Of a DNA stretch of 64,000 nt, positions 52,953-61,372 are shown piece after piece. The notes under the pieces are model-generated. The model was not told the origin of the DNA. It was given only the letters and a program-made list of their open reading frames with translations, and did no database searches. The stretch is from Paraburkholderia sp. BL25I1N1. Its GTDB lineage: Bacteria; Pseudomonadota; Gammaproteobacteria; Burkholderiales; Burkholderiaceae. Made by a program: the position numbers and the translations under genes. The stretch spans positions 62,001-126,000 of the forward strand of contig NZ_PVZB01000017.1 in the NCBI RefSeq assembly GCF_003002025.1, written 5' to 3'. Position 1 is the first letter of the stretch; every line of letters starts with the position of its first letter.

Positions 52953-53675
52953 ATGAACGATCGCGAAGTCGCCGAATACCTGCTCGCCAATCCTGAATTC
53001 TTCGCCGAACACGCGGAAATGCTCGCGACGATCCGCCTCGCGAACCCGCACGGCAAAGCCGCGGTGTCGCTGCAGGAACGGCAGATGGAAATGCTGCGCG
53101 ACAAGAACAAGCACCTCGAACGCCGCCTCGCCGAACTCCTGCGCTACGGCCACGAGAACGACAGCATCGCGTCGAAATTCAACCGCTGGACCATTCGCGT
53201 GATGGCCGAGCGCGATCCGTATGCGCTGCCGCGCACGATCGCCACCGGTTTGCGCGACATCTTCGACGTGCCGCAAGCTGCGCTGCGCGTGTGGGATGTG
53301 GCCGAGCCGTACGCCCAGGCCGACTTCGCGCGCCATGTCGGCGAAGAAGTGCGCATTTTCGCTAACAGCCTGACCACGCCGTATTGCGGCGCGAATACCG
53401 GCTTCGAGGCGGCGCAGTGGCTGGTGCCCTCCGTGGCCACGGTAAGCGACGAGGGCTCGGCCGGCCACGCAGCGCCCGAGCCGGCGCACGCAACCGAATC
53501 GATCGCGCTGCTCGCGCTGCGCGATCCGGAGGGCAAGGAAGAAGCGCCGACCTTCGGCCTGCTGGTGATGGGTTCGGCAGACGCACGCCGCTTCCACGAC
53601 GGCATGGCCACCGATTTCCTCACACAGATCGGCGCGCTGGCCAGCGCGGCGCTGAGCCGTCTGCTGCCGCGCTGA
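52953..53675 (+). CDS. DUF484 family protein
   Basis: A 240-residue cytosolic protein with a GAF-like fold. The N-terminal MNDREVAEYLLANPEFFAEH and the coiled segment SLQERQMEMLRDKNKHLERRLAELL are typical of DUF484, which regularly sits between dapF and xerC. The role is unknown. An insertion of low complexity (GHAAPEPAHATES) interrupts the second half. It begins 57 bases after dapF. Confidence 0.9.
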   Translation: MNDREVAEYLLANPEFFAEHAEMLATIRLANPHGKAAVSLQERQMEMLRDKNKHLERRLAELLRYGHENDSIASKFNRWTIRVMAERDPYALPRTIATGLRDIFDVPQAALRVWDVAEPYAQADFARHVGEEVRIFANSLTTPYCGANTGFEAAQWLVPSVATVSDEGSAGHAAPEPAHATESIALLALRDPEGKEEAPTFGLLVMGSADARRFHDGMATDFLTQIGALASAALSRLLPR

Positions 53676-53714
53676 GCCGCACTCAGCTCCGCGCCAGCCG
53701 CTCGAAAAACCACC

Positions 53715-54638
53715 GTGACCGCCGCCGACCCAATCGCCGCCTATCTGTCGAATCTCGAACACGAGCGGCGGCTCTCGGCGCATACGCTGCGCGGCTACGC
53801 CCACGAACTGGAAGAACTCAGGCAGTTGGCCAAAGGCCGGCCGCTCGAAAGCCTCACAGCCGTGGACATTCGCGGCGCCGTTTCGCGTGCGCATGCAGGC
53901 GGCCTGACGGCGCGCTCGATTAGCCACCGGCTGTCGGCGTGGCGCGCGTTTTACCGCTGGTTCGCCGGCCGCGTCGATCTGCCGGCCAATCCAGTCGCGA
54001 CCGTGCGCGCGCCGAAGCAGGCCAAACCGCTGCCCAAAGCGCTATCCGTCGACGACGCCACGCGCCTGATGGAAAGTCCGCCCACCGCATCGCCCGAAGG
54101 TTTGCGCGATCACGCCATGCTCGAACTGTTCTACTCGTCCGGCCTGCGACTCGCGGAACTGGTCGGGCTCGACGCCCGTTTCGCCGATGCCGACGGCTAT
54201 CGCTCGGCCGGCTGGCTCAAGCTCGATTCCGCCGAAGTCGAAGTGCTCGGCAAGGGCAACCGGCGCCGCGTCGTGCCGGTCGGCAGCAAGGCGCTGGAAG
54301 CTTTGAGCGCCTGGCTCGCCGTCCGCGATCAGATGGTGAAGCACGATCCGCATCCGCTGTTTCTCTCGGCGCGCGGCAATCGCCTGTCGCCGAACGTCGT
54401 GCGCGAGCGTGTGAAGCGCGCGGCGCTGGTCGCCGGCATTCCCGCCAATGTGCATCCGCACGTGCTGCGGCATTCGTTCGCCACGCACGTGCTGCAGTCG
54501 AGCGGCGATCTGCGCGCCGTGCAGGAGTTGCTCGGCCACGCGAGCATCACCGCGACACAGGTCTACACCGCGCTCGATTTCCAGCATCTCGCGCACGTCT
54601 ACGATCGGGCGCATCCGCGCGCCAAAAAACGCGACTGA
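53715..54638 (+). CDS. xerC: Tyrosine recombinase XerC
   Basis: A 307-residue site-specific recombinase that with XerD resolves chromosome dimers at dif. The N-terminal SAM-like core-binding domain covers about residues 1-90. Catalytic residues are R145 in SSGLRLAEL, a Lys in EVLGKGNRRR, the HxxR of HPHVLRHSFATH, a His in LLGHASI, and nucleophile Y284 in TQVYTAL. GTG 53715 is the start; no strong ribosome site is visible. Its position after DUF484 is standard, so it is the housekeeping enzyme and not an integron or phage integrase. Confidence 0.95.
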   Translation: MTAADPIAAYLSNLEHERRLSAHTLRGYAHELEELRQLAKGRPLESLTAVDIRGAVSRAHAGGLTARSISHRLSAWRAFYRWFAGRVDLPANPVATVRAPKQAKPLPKALSVDDATRLMESPPTASPEGLRDHAMLELFYSSGLRLAELVGLDARFADADGYRSAGWLKLDSAEVEVLGKGNRRRVVPVGSKALEALSAWLAVRDQMVKHDPHPLFLSARGNRLSPNVVRERVKRAALVAGIPANVHPHVLRHSFATHVLQSSGDLRAVQELLGHASITATQVYTALDFQHLAHVYDRAHPRAKKRD

Positions 54639-54731
54639 TTCCGCGGTCGATTCGCGGCGTACGGTCTCCGCCTCCGCCTTACCTGCTGCGTGCGCTGTGC
54701 CGCGCGGCCCATTGCTCTCTCTGACACCCTG

Positions 54732-55934
54732 ATGAATACCGTTACGCTCAAACCGTCGAAAGAAAAGTCGCTGCTGCGCCGCCATCCGTGGGTTTATGCC
54801 AACGCGATCGACCGGATCGACGGCAATCCCGCGCCCGGCGCCACCGTGCTGGTGCGCGCGCACGACGGCCGCTTCCTGGCGCGCGCGGCGTACAGCCCGC
54901 ACTCGCAGATCCGCGCCCGCGTGTGGAGCTTCGACGAAAGCGAGCCGATCGATCACGCGTTCTTCAAGCGCCGCGTGCAGCGCGCGCTCGCGCACCGTCA
55001 GACGATGGTCCACGACACCGGCGCGGTGCGGCTGATTTTTGGCGAAGCGGACGGGCTGCCGGGCTTGATCGTCGATCACTACATCGCCGAGGACGAAGGC
55101 CAGCGCAGCCAACTCGTCTGCCAGTTCATGGCGGCGGGCGTAGAGGCGTGGAAGGAAGCGATCGTCGCGGCGCTGACTGGCGCGACCGGCTGTCCAAACG
55201 TCTACGAACGCTCGGACGTGTCGATTCGTCAGAAGGAAGGACTTGAGCAGATCACCGGCGTGCTGGCGGGGGAAGAGCCGTCGGAAGCGTTGATCGCGAG
55301 CGAAAACGGCGTGCGCTATCACGTCGACGTGCGCAATGGCCACAAGACCGGCTTCTACGTCGATCAGCGCGACAACCGCCTGCTCGTGCAGCAGCTCGCG
55401 CAGGATCGCGAGGTGCTGAACTGCTTCTGTTACACCGGCGGCTTCTCGCTGGCGGCGCTGAAAGGCGGCGCCAAACGCGTGGTGTCGATCGATTCGTCGG
55501 GCGACGCACTGGCGATCGCCCAACAGAACGTCGCGGCCAACGGCTTCGACGCCGAGCGCGCCACCTGGCTCGACGCCGACGCGTTCAAAACGCTTCGCCG
55601 CCTTCACGACGAAGGCGAGCGCTTCGACCTGATCGTGCTCGATCCGCCGAAATTCGCGCCGTCGCGCGAGCATGTGGACCGTGCGGCACGCGCTTACAAG
55701 GACATCAACCTGACCGGCCTGAAGCTGCTGCGCCCGGGCGGCCTGCTCTTCACCTATTCGTGCTCAGGCGCGATCGACGCCGAGCTTTTCCAGAAGATCG
55801 TCTCCGGCGCGGCCGCCGACGCGCGCGTGGACGCCCGCATTCTCAAGCGGCTCGGCGCCGGGGTGGATCACCCATTGCTCACTGCATTCCCCGAAGGCGA
55901 ATACCTGAAGGGCCTGCTGTTGCAAATCGCCTGA
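54732..55934 (+). CDS. rlmI: 23S rRNA (cytosine) methyltransferase, RlmI family
   Basis: A 400-residue SAM-dependent methyltransferase. An N-terminal PUA-like domain (KEKSLLRRHPWVYANAIDRI) is followed by an EEHEE-type middle and the Rossmann methyltransferase with VLNCFCYTGGFSLAAL as motif I, IVLDPPKFAPS as motif IV, and YSCSGAID with a conserved Cys. RlmI makes m5C1962 in 23S rRNA. ATG 54732 matches the family start; the frame upstream has no site. It lies 93 bases after xerC on the same strand. Confidence 0.9.
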   Translation: MNTVTLKPSKEKSLLRRHPWVYANAIDRIDGNPAPGATVLVRAHDGRFLARAAYSPHSQIRARVWSFDESEPIDHAFFKRRVQRALAHRQTMVHDTGAVRLIFGEADGLPGLIVDHYIAEDEGQRSQLVCQFMAAGVEAWKEAIVAALTGATGCPNVYERSDVSIRQKEGLEQITGVLAGEEPSEALIASENGVRYHVDVRNGHKTGFYVDQRDNRLLVQQLAQDREVLNCFCYTGGFSLAALKGGAKRVVSIDSSGDALAIAQQNVAANGFDAERATWLDADAFKTLRRLHDEGERFDLIVLDPPKFAPSREHVDRAARAYKDINLTGLKLLRPGGLLFTYSCSGAIDAELFQKIVSGAAADARVDARILKRLGAGVDHPLLTAFPEGEYLKGLLLQIA

Positions 55935-56136
55935 TCGCCCATAGTTTCAGGAATGTTTCCGGCGCCGGACGCCTGGGCGAAAGCGGACGCGAACCAGGGT
56001 CCGCCAGCGTCGCCTTGACAGATATGTTTCAATAACCGCCTGGACAGGGCAGCGCGCCACCCGGCTGCGCGCCCCGCACACGCATTCGCTTATTCACCCG
56101 ATTACGCACCGTTACACGACCATACAGGCGACCCAC

Positions 56137-57225
56137 ATGATCCCAGTCACCATCTTGACCGGCTTTCTCGGCAGCGGCAAAACCACCCTGCTCAAGCGCA
56201 TCCTGAATGAAAAGCACGGCATGAAGATCGCCGTGATCGAGAACGAGTTCGGCGAAGAAAACATCGACAACGAAATCCTCGTGCAGGACACGGGCGAGCA
56301 GATCATCCAGATGAGCAACGGCTGCATCTGCTGCACGATTCGCGGCGACCTGTCGCGCGTGCTGGGCGATCTGGCGGCGCAGAAGCAATCAGGCAAGCTG
56401 GATTTCGACCGCGTCGTGATCGAAACCACCGGCCTCGCCAATCCGGGCCCGGTTGCGCAGACGTTCTTCATGGACGACCAGATCGCCAATGAATTCCTGC
56501 TGGACGCGATCATCACCCTGGTCGACGCGAAGCACGCGAACCACCAGCTGGACGAACACGAAGTCGTGCAGCGCCAGGTCGGTTTCGCCGACCGCCTGTT
56601 CATCACGAAGTCGGATCTGGTCGATGAAAACCAGTTGGCCGATCTCCGCCACCGCCTGCTGCATATGAACCCGCGCGCGGCCATCAAGGTGGTCAATTTC
56701 GGCGAAGCGGACATCAAGGAAATCTTCGACCTGCGCGGGTTCAACCTGAACTCGAAGCTCGAGATCGATCCGGACTTCCTCGTGGAAGACGAGCATGCGC
56801 ACAGCCACGCTCACGCGCATGACGAGCACGGCCACACCCATGACGATCACGCCAACTGCGATCACGACCACGGCAAATGCGATCACGAAGGCCACGATCA
56901 CGCGCATCACCATCATGCGCATCATGACGACAAGATCAAATCATTCGTCTACCGCAGCGATCGACCATTCGATCCGAACAAGCTGGAAGACTTTCTTGGC
57001 GGCATTCTGCAGATTTATGGCGAGCGCCTGCTGCGCTACAAGGGCGTGCTCTATATGAAGGGCGTCGACCGTAAGGTGGTGTTCCAGGGTGTGCATCAGA
57101 TGATGGGCAGCGATCTGGCCGCCAAATGGCAGCCCATTGAGAAGAAGACCAACAAGATGGTGTTTATCGGCATCGAACTGCCGCAAGACCTGATCACCGA
57201 CGGACTGGACGCCTGCCTCGCCTAA
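56137..57225 (+). CDS. COG0523 (CobW-like) metal chaperone GTPase, His-rich
   Basis: A 362-residue GTPase. Walker A is GFLGSGKTT (residues 9-17), the metal-binding CxCC is C63-I-C65-C66, Walker B-like VVIETTGLA follows, and the guanine motif is TKSDL. Between residues 220 and 270 lies a His/Asp-rich stretch that can bind many zinc or nickel ions. The C-terminal CobW domain starts at KSFVYRSDRPFDP. Subgroup members insert zinc into client proteins under zinc shortage. It precedes dksA on the same strand, 678 bases away. Cobalamin genes are absent, so a CobW role is unlikely. Confidence 0.92.
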   Translation: MIPVTILTGFLGSGKTTLLKRILNEKHGMKIAVIENEFGEENIDNEILVQDTGEQIIQMSNGCICCTIRGDLSRVLGDLAAQKQSGKLDFDRVVIETTGLANPGPVAQTFFMDDQIANEFLLDAIITLVDAKHANHQLDEHEVVQRQVGFADRLFITKSDLVDENQLADLRHRLLHMNPRAAIKVVNFGEADIKEIFDLRGFNLNSKLEIDPDFLVEDEHAHSHAHAHDEHGHTHDDHANCDHDHGKCDHEGHDHAHHHHAHHDDKIKSFVYRSDRPFDPNKLEDFLGGILQIYGERLLRYKGVLYMKGVDRKVVFQGVHQMMGSDLAAKWQPIEKKTNKMVFIGIELPQDLITDGLDACLA

Positions 57226-57233
57226 GAAATGCG

Positions 57234-57263
57234 AAGCCCCGGCTTGTCCGGGGCTTGCCGTTT
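57234..57263 (+). terminator. Terminator-like hairpin after the COG0523 GTPase gene
   Basis: AAGCCCCGG (57234-57242) and CCGGGGCTT (57248-57256) form a perfect 9-bp stem with a 5-base loop; a modest GCCGTTT tail follows. Confidence 0.65.
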
Positions 57264-57902
57264 ATCCAGACCGGGAGCCGTGCGACGCGGCATGCGCCGT
57301 GCTAATGCCTGCATGTAAATATGCGCAAAGCGCGCGCCGGCCAAATCATCTGCTGAATCCGCCTTAACGACGGCCGAAAGCTCACTGAAAAGTCGCGCGT
57401 ATGAAAAGCGCGTGAAAACCCTGCTGTATTAAAGCGTGCACGACCATCGCTTTTTGGTCGTGCGCGCGTTATATTTTCGGGATATCGGGGTGCCGTACGG
57501 GGATTTTCACCACTTGCGGCGCTAGATTGTGGTTCAGTTACAATACGTGCCCACTGGAGAATGACAACGAATTGCCCGGTCAGCGCGTATCCCGCGACGG
57601 GCCTGAAAGGCGCCGGAAAATCTTATCCGGACGATACGCCGACAATGCCGGCTGGCAGCGCCTGAAAAGGCGCGCTGTCGGCAAGCAATGCCTCAGGAGC
57701 ATTTGAGAATCGGTTTCCAGAGGAGTTCGGCCCCGCATTAGCGTTGCGACGCCCGGCGTGTGGGCGCCAGGCGCTTCGGCGTCACGACAGCCCACCGTCC
57801 GTGCCCGCCTTGGCGCTCAGCGTCTTCGAGGCGCATTTGCGGGCAATACGAAAATGCGGGCACTATGTAAGAGTTTTGCCTCACATTGAAGAAGTAAGCC
57901 AG
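57264..57902 (+). promoter_or_regulatory. dksA upstream region: promoter and long structured leader
   Basis: 640 bases with no gene. GCACGACCA/TGGTCGTGC (57438-57446, 57455-57463) forms a 9-bp stem. TTGCGG (57514-57519) and TACAAT (57539-57544) could be the promoter, although the spacer of 19 is long. The leader of about 350 bases has two related GCCTGAAA-loop hairpins (around 57598-57614 and 57656-57677), and an AGGAG at 57719 with no ORF worth naming after it. Confidence 0.45.
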
Positions 57903-58322
57903 ATGACGACGAAACGACTCTTGACCGAAGCCGAAATCCTGAAGATGAGCGACAAGGATTACATGAATGAGGATCAGCTCGCCTTCTTCAAGAACAAGCT
58001 CGAACAACTGCAGGCGGATATTCTCCGCAATGCCGGCCAGACGACCGAGAACCTGCGCGAAACGGTCATCGTGCCGGACCCGGCCGACCGCGCAACGATC
58101 GAGGAAGAGCATGCGCTCGAACTGCGCACGCGCGACCGCGAGCGCAAGCTGCTGAAGAAGGTGCAGCAATCCATCGCGCGCATCGACTCGGGCGACTACG
58201 GCTGGTGCGAAGAAACCGGTGAGCCGATCGGCATCCCGCGTCTGCTCGCACGGCCCACGGCCACCCTGTCGCTCGAAGCGCAGGAGCGCCGCGAACTGCG
58301 CCAGAAGCTGTTCGGCGACTGA
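57903..58322 (+). CDS. dksA: RNA polymerase-binding transcription factor DksA, one-cysteine type
   Basis: A 139-residue protein that works with ppGpp to retune rRNA and amino-acid promoters through the polymerase secondary channel. The coiled-coil tip has the essential D59-x-x-D62-x-A64. At the zinc-finger positions only C102 remains; the other three ligands are T105, S123 and A126, so a normal four-cysteine zinc site cannot form. The rest of the C-terminal domain (GEPIGIPRLLARPTATLSLEAQERR) is well conserved. ATG 57903 is taken from the family start. A strong terminator follows. Confidence 0.93.
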   Translation: MTTKRLLTEAEILKMSDKDYMNEDQLAFFKNKLEQLQADILRNAGQTTENLRETVIVPDPADRATIEEEHALELRTRDRERKLLKKVQQSIARIDSGDYGWCEETGEPIGIPRLLARPTATLSLEAQERRELRQKLFGD

Positions 58323-58373
58323 ACGCTTGCGGCGCGGCTTCGGCTCCGCGCCCTGAAACGCTGCTTCGTCGAG

Positions 58374-58401
58374 AGGCGCACGGTGAGCCGTGCGCCTTTT
58401 T
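58374..58401 (+). terminator. Rho-independent terminator after dksA
   Basis: AGGCGCACGG (58374-58383) and CCGTGCGCCT (58388-58397) form a perfect 10-bp stem with loop TGAG, followed by TTTTT. Confidence 0.92.
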
Positions 58402-58511
58402 CTTTTGTGTGACGCATATCTGAGGCATTGCCGTGGTGCAGACGGTTTCGACCTTGCCTCGACACCTCCTTATCGGCGTAACCACCGCGTTCGCGTCCGA
58501 ACTCATCTGTA

Positions 58512-58638
58512 TTTGTCCTATGCCATTTGCCGGCCCGCGACCGGGCTTCATGCTATCCCGACCCCGCGCCGCATGATGCCGCGCGGACGGGCACGCCGCA
58601 CCAATTCACGTGTTTTTTGTCTTATGCCATTTGCCGGC
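58512..58638. repeat. 23-base direct repeat upstream of hslV
   Basis: Bases 58512-58534 and 58616-58638 are identical except one position (C or T at the seventh base); the core reads TATGCCATTTGCCGGC. The copies are 104 bases apart, and the second ends one base before the heat-shock-like minus-35 box. Confidence 0.9.
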
Positions 58639-58639
58639 T

Positions 58640-58668
58640 CTTGATATGACCGCGCACGCCCTAAAATA
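58640..58668 (+). promoter_or_regulatory. Sigma-32-like promoter of hslVU
   Basis: CTTGATA (58640-58646), a 12-base spacer and CCCTAAAATA (58659-58668) resemble the heat-shock consensus CTTGAAA / CCCCATNT. It lies 128 bases before the hslV start and fits the known heat induction of the operon in other bacteria. Confidence 0.5.
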
Positions 58669-58795
58669 AATCGGACATGCGCTGCACGAGCGCGCGCCGG
58701 CCGGTTGGTTAGCGTCGCGCGCCGTCCGCTTTCAGGATTCATGCGGTAGCGCAGTGCGCTGCCGCGTCCTACCCGTTTTGCAAAGAGGAACGCAT

Positions 58796-59332
58796 ATGGA
58801 GCAATTTCACGGCACGACGATCGTCTCCGTGCGCCGCGGCGACAAAGTCGCGCTCGGCGGCGACGGCCAGGTGACGCTAGGCAACATCGTCATGAAAGGC
58901 GGTGCGAAGAAAGTCCGGCGCATCTATAACGGCAAGGTGCTGGTCGGCTTCGCCGGCGGCACGGCCGACGCCTTCTCGCTGCTCGACCGCTTCGAAGCGA
59001 AGCTGGAAAAACATCAGGGCAATCTCACGCGCGCCGCCGTCGAACTCGCCAAAGACTGGCGCACCGACCGCATGCTGCGCCGTCTCGAAGCCATGCTGAT
59101 CACCGCGGATGCCACGACCACGCTCGTCATCACCGGCAACGGCGACGTGCTCGATCCGGAAGGCGGCATCTGCGCGATCGGTTCCGGCGGCGCTTATGCG
59201 CAAGCCGCCGCGACCGCGCTCGCTCACAACACTGACCTGTCGCCCCGTGAAATCGTGGAGAAGTCGCTGGAGATTGCCGGCGACATGTGCATCTACACGA
59301 ACCATAACCGCGTTATCGAGACGATCGAGTAA
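58796..59332 (+). CDS. hslV: ATP-dependent protease, peptidase subunit HslV
   Basis: A 178-residue threonine peptidase that forms the dodecameric core of the HslUV protease. The nucleophile is the first Thr of TTIVSVRRGDKVALGGDGQVT at residue 7, preceded by MEQFHG that must be removed; many HslV proteins have only Met before this Thr. The conserved Lys and the ICAIGSGGAYAQAAA end are present. ATG 58796 follows AGAGGAA by five bases. The unfoldase gene follows after nine bases. Confidence 0.96.
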   Translation: MEQFHGTTIVSVRRGDKVALGGDGQVTLGNIVMKGGAKKVRRIYNGKVLVGFAGGTADAFSLLDRFEAKLEKHQGNLTRAAVELAKDWRTDRMLRRLEAMLITADATTTLVITGNGDVLDPEGGICAIGSGGAYAQAAATALAHNTDLSPREIVEKSLEIAGDMCIYTNHNRVIETIE

Positions 59333-59341
59333 GGACCCACG

Positions 59342-60688
59342 ATGAGCACCATGACCCCTGCCGAGATCGTCTCGGAACTCGACAAACACATCATTGGCCA
59401 AGGCCGCGCGAAAAAAGCGGTGGCGGTGGCGCTGCGCAATCGCTGGCGCCGTCAGCAGGTTGAAGATCCGCTGCGTCAGGAAATCACGCCGAAGAACATT
59501 CTGATGATCGGACCGACCGGCGTCGGCAAGACCGAAATTGCGCGGCGTCTGGCGAAACTGGCCGACGCGCCGTTCATCAAGATCGAAGCCACCAAGTTCA
59601 CCGAAGTCGGCTACGTGGGCCGTGACGTGGACAGCATCGTGCGCGACCTGATCGAAATTTCCGTCAAGCAGACGCGCGAAACGGAAATGCGCAAAGTGCG
59701 GACCAAGGCCGAAGATCAGGCCGAAGACCGCATCCTCGATATTCTGCTGCCGAGCGCGCGGCCCGTCGGCTTCGGCGCGAGTTCGAGCGCGGCTGATACC
59801 GTCGACGAAGGCAGCACGACACGCCAGACCTTCCGCAAGCGTCTGCGCGAAGGCCTGCTCGACGACAAGGAAATCGAGCTCGACGTGGAACAGCCGCAAG
59901 TCGGCATGGACATCATGGGGCCGCCGGGCATGGAAGACATGACCGAGCAGATCCGTTCGATGTTCGCGAACATCGGCGGCGGCAAGAAAACGCGCCGCAA
60001 GCTGAAGGTGAAAGAAGCACTGAAAGTTCTCACCGACGAAGAAGCCGGCAAGATGCTGAATGACGAAGAGGTGAAAACCAAGGCTGTGCAGAACGTCGAG
60101 CAGAACGGCATTGTGTTTCTCGACGAAATCGACAAGATCGCCTCGCGCAACGAAGCCGGCGGCGGTGAAGTTTCGCGTCAGGGCGTGCAGCGCGATCTGC
60201 TGCCGCTGGTCGAAGGCACCACGATCAACACCAAGTACGGCATGGTGAAGACCGATCACATTCTGTTCATTGCGAGCGGCGCATTCCATTTGGCCAAGCC
60301 GAGCGATCTGATTCCGGAACTGCAGGGCCGCTTTCCGATTCGCGTCGAACTGGACTCGCTCTCGGTGAACGACTTCGAATCGATCCTGGTTTCCACGGAT
60401 GCGAGCCTCGTCAAGCAATACCAGGCATTGCTCGCCACCGAAGACGTGCACCTGGAATTCGCCGACGACGGTATCCGCCGCCTCGCCGAGATCGCATACT
60501 CGGTGAACGAAAAGACCGAGAACATCGGCGCACGGCGTCTGTACACGGTGATCGAAAAGCTGCTCGAAGAAGTCTCGTTCGCGGCCGGCAATCACTCGGG
60601 CCGGACGGTGCAGATCGACGCGGCTTATGTCGATCGCGCGCTGAATGAAGTGGCGGAAGACGAGGATCTGTCACGCTACGTGCTGTGA
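59342..60688 (+). CDS. hslU: ATP-dependent protease, ATPase subunit HslU
   Basis: A 448-residue AAA+ unfoldase that feeds proteins to HslV. Walker A is GPTGVGKTEIARRLA, the pore loop is the GYVGRD motif in TEVGYVGRDVDS, the I-domain covers about residues 110-245, Walker B is IVFLDEIDKIA, and the C-terminus ends in DLSRYVL, the tail that docks into HslV. AAGGA lies six bases before the ATG. It shares the hslV transcript, which ends at the terminator at 60764. Confidence 0.97.
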   Translation: MSTMTPAEIVSELDKHIIGQGRAKKAVAVALRNRWRRQQVEDPLRQEITPKNILMIGPTGVGKTEIARRLAKLADAPFIKIEATKFTEVGYVGRDVDSIVRDLIEISVKQTRETEMRKVRTKAEDQAEDRILDILLPSARPVGFGASSSAADTVDEGSTTRQTFRKRLREGLLDDKEIELDVEQPQVGMDIMGPPGMEDMTEQIRSMFANIGGGKKTRRKLKVKEALKVLTDEEAGKMLNDEEVKTKAVQNVEQNGIVFLDEIDKIASRNEAGGGEVSRQGVQRDLLPLVEGTTINTKYGMVKTDHILFIASGAFHLAKPSDLIPELQGRFPIRVELDSLSVNDFESILVSTDASLVKQYQALLATEDVHLEFADDGIRRLAEIAYSVNEKTENIGARRLYTVIEKLLEEVSFAAGNHSGRTVQIDAAYVDRALNEVAEDEDLSRYVL

Positions 60689-60763
60689 TGTCGTTGCGGG
60701 GATTGCCTCGTTCCGTTGCTTTCGCGGCTTGAGGCGGAACAGATGCAAGGCGTATAAGAAAAC

Positions 60764-60794
60764 GGGCTGCCTTTGATCTGGCAGCCCTTTTTTT
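60764..60794. terminator. Terminator between hslU and the convergent regulator gene
   Basis: GGGCTGCC (60764-60771) and GGCAGCCC (60780-60787) with T7 following on the plus strand. Confidence 0.9.
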
Positions 60795-60829
60795 ATTTGC
60801 CTACGGCAGGCGGAATTGAATTGAGGCTC

Positions 60830-61372
60830 TTATTGCTTGACCGGCCGCTTCGCCAGCTTGCGCTGCAGCGTGCGACGATGCATGTTCAACGCGCGCGCGG
60901 TAGCCGAAATATTGCCGCCGTGCTCGGCGAGCACGCGTTGAATATGCTCCCACTCCAGACGCGCCACCGACAACGGCGTGGGATGCTCGATCGCCTCTTC
61001 AGCTTGCAGCGCACTCGCTTCACTTTGCAGCGCCGACAGAATCGTCTCGACGTTGGCAGGTTTGGCCAGGTAATTATCCGCACCGTCTTTCACCGCCTGC
61101 ACTGCGGTGGCGATGCTCGCATAACCCGTCAGCACCAGCATGCGCGCGTCGGGCTGCAAATCGCGCAACGGTGCGACGAGCGTGAGACCTGAGTCGTTGC
61201 CGAGATGCAGATCCACCGTGATCTGGCTGAACTTCTGCTGATTTGCCAGCTTGATGGCCTCATCCGCGTTGTGCGCCTCGCTCACCGTGTAGCCGCGCCG
61301 GGTGAGCCCACGAGCGAGGATGCCGGAGAACACCTCATCGTCGTCGATCACCAGAAAATTCATATCGCTCAT
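60830..61372 (-). CDS. Redox response regulator, RegA/ActR/RoxR family
   Basis: A 180-residue regulator. The receiver has D10-D12 in VIDDDEVF and phospho-acceptor D54 in TVDLHLG; a proline-poor linker leads to a Fis-type helix-turn-helix NISATARALNMHRRTLQRKL near the C-terminus. Length and the invariant HTH place it with RegA, PrrA and RoxR, which control respiration, CO2 and nitrogen fixation in response to redox state. Its start overlaps the kinase stop by four bases (ATGA), so the kinase gene is upstream in one operon. Confidence 0.93.
   Translation of the reverse strand: MSDMNFLVIDDDEVFSGILARGLTRRGYTVSEAHNADEAIKLANQQKFSQITVDLHLGNDSGLTLVAPLRDLQPDARMLVLTGYASIATAVQAVKDGADNYLAKPANVETILSALQSEASALQAEEAIEHPTPLSVARLEWEHIQRVLAEHGGNISATARALNMHRRTLQRKLAKRPVKQ

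Noticed and set aside
53715..54638. Integrase of a mobile element
   Set aside because: It is a tyrosine recombinase, but dapF-DUF484-xerC order and length show the chromosomal dimer-resolution enzyme; no att site or cargo is present.
54042..55673. 543-codon open frame on the minus strand
   Set aside because: Antisense to xerC and rlmI, whose catalytic motifs are intact.
56137..57225. Cobalamin biosynthesis CobW
   Set aside because: CobW-like sequence features are shared by all COG0523 GTPases; the His-rich insert and the absence of cobalamin genes favour a zinc or other metal chaperone.
58877..60595. 572-codon open frame on the minus strand
   Set aside because: Antisense to hslV and hslU, both highly conserved genes.
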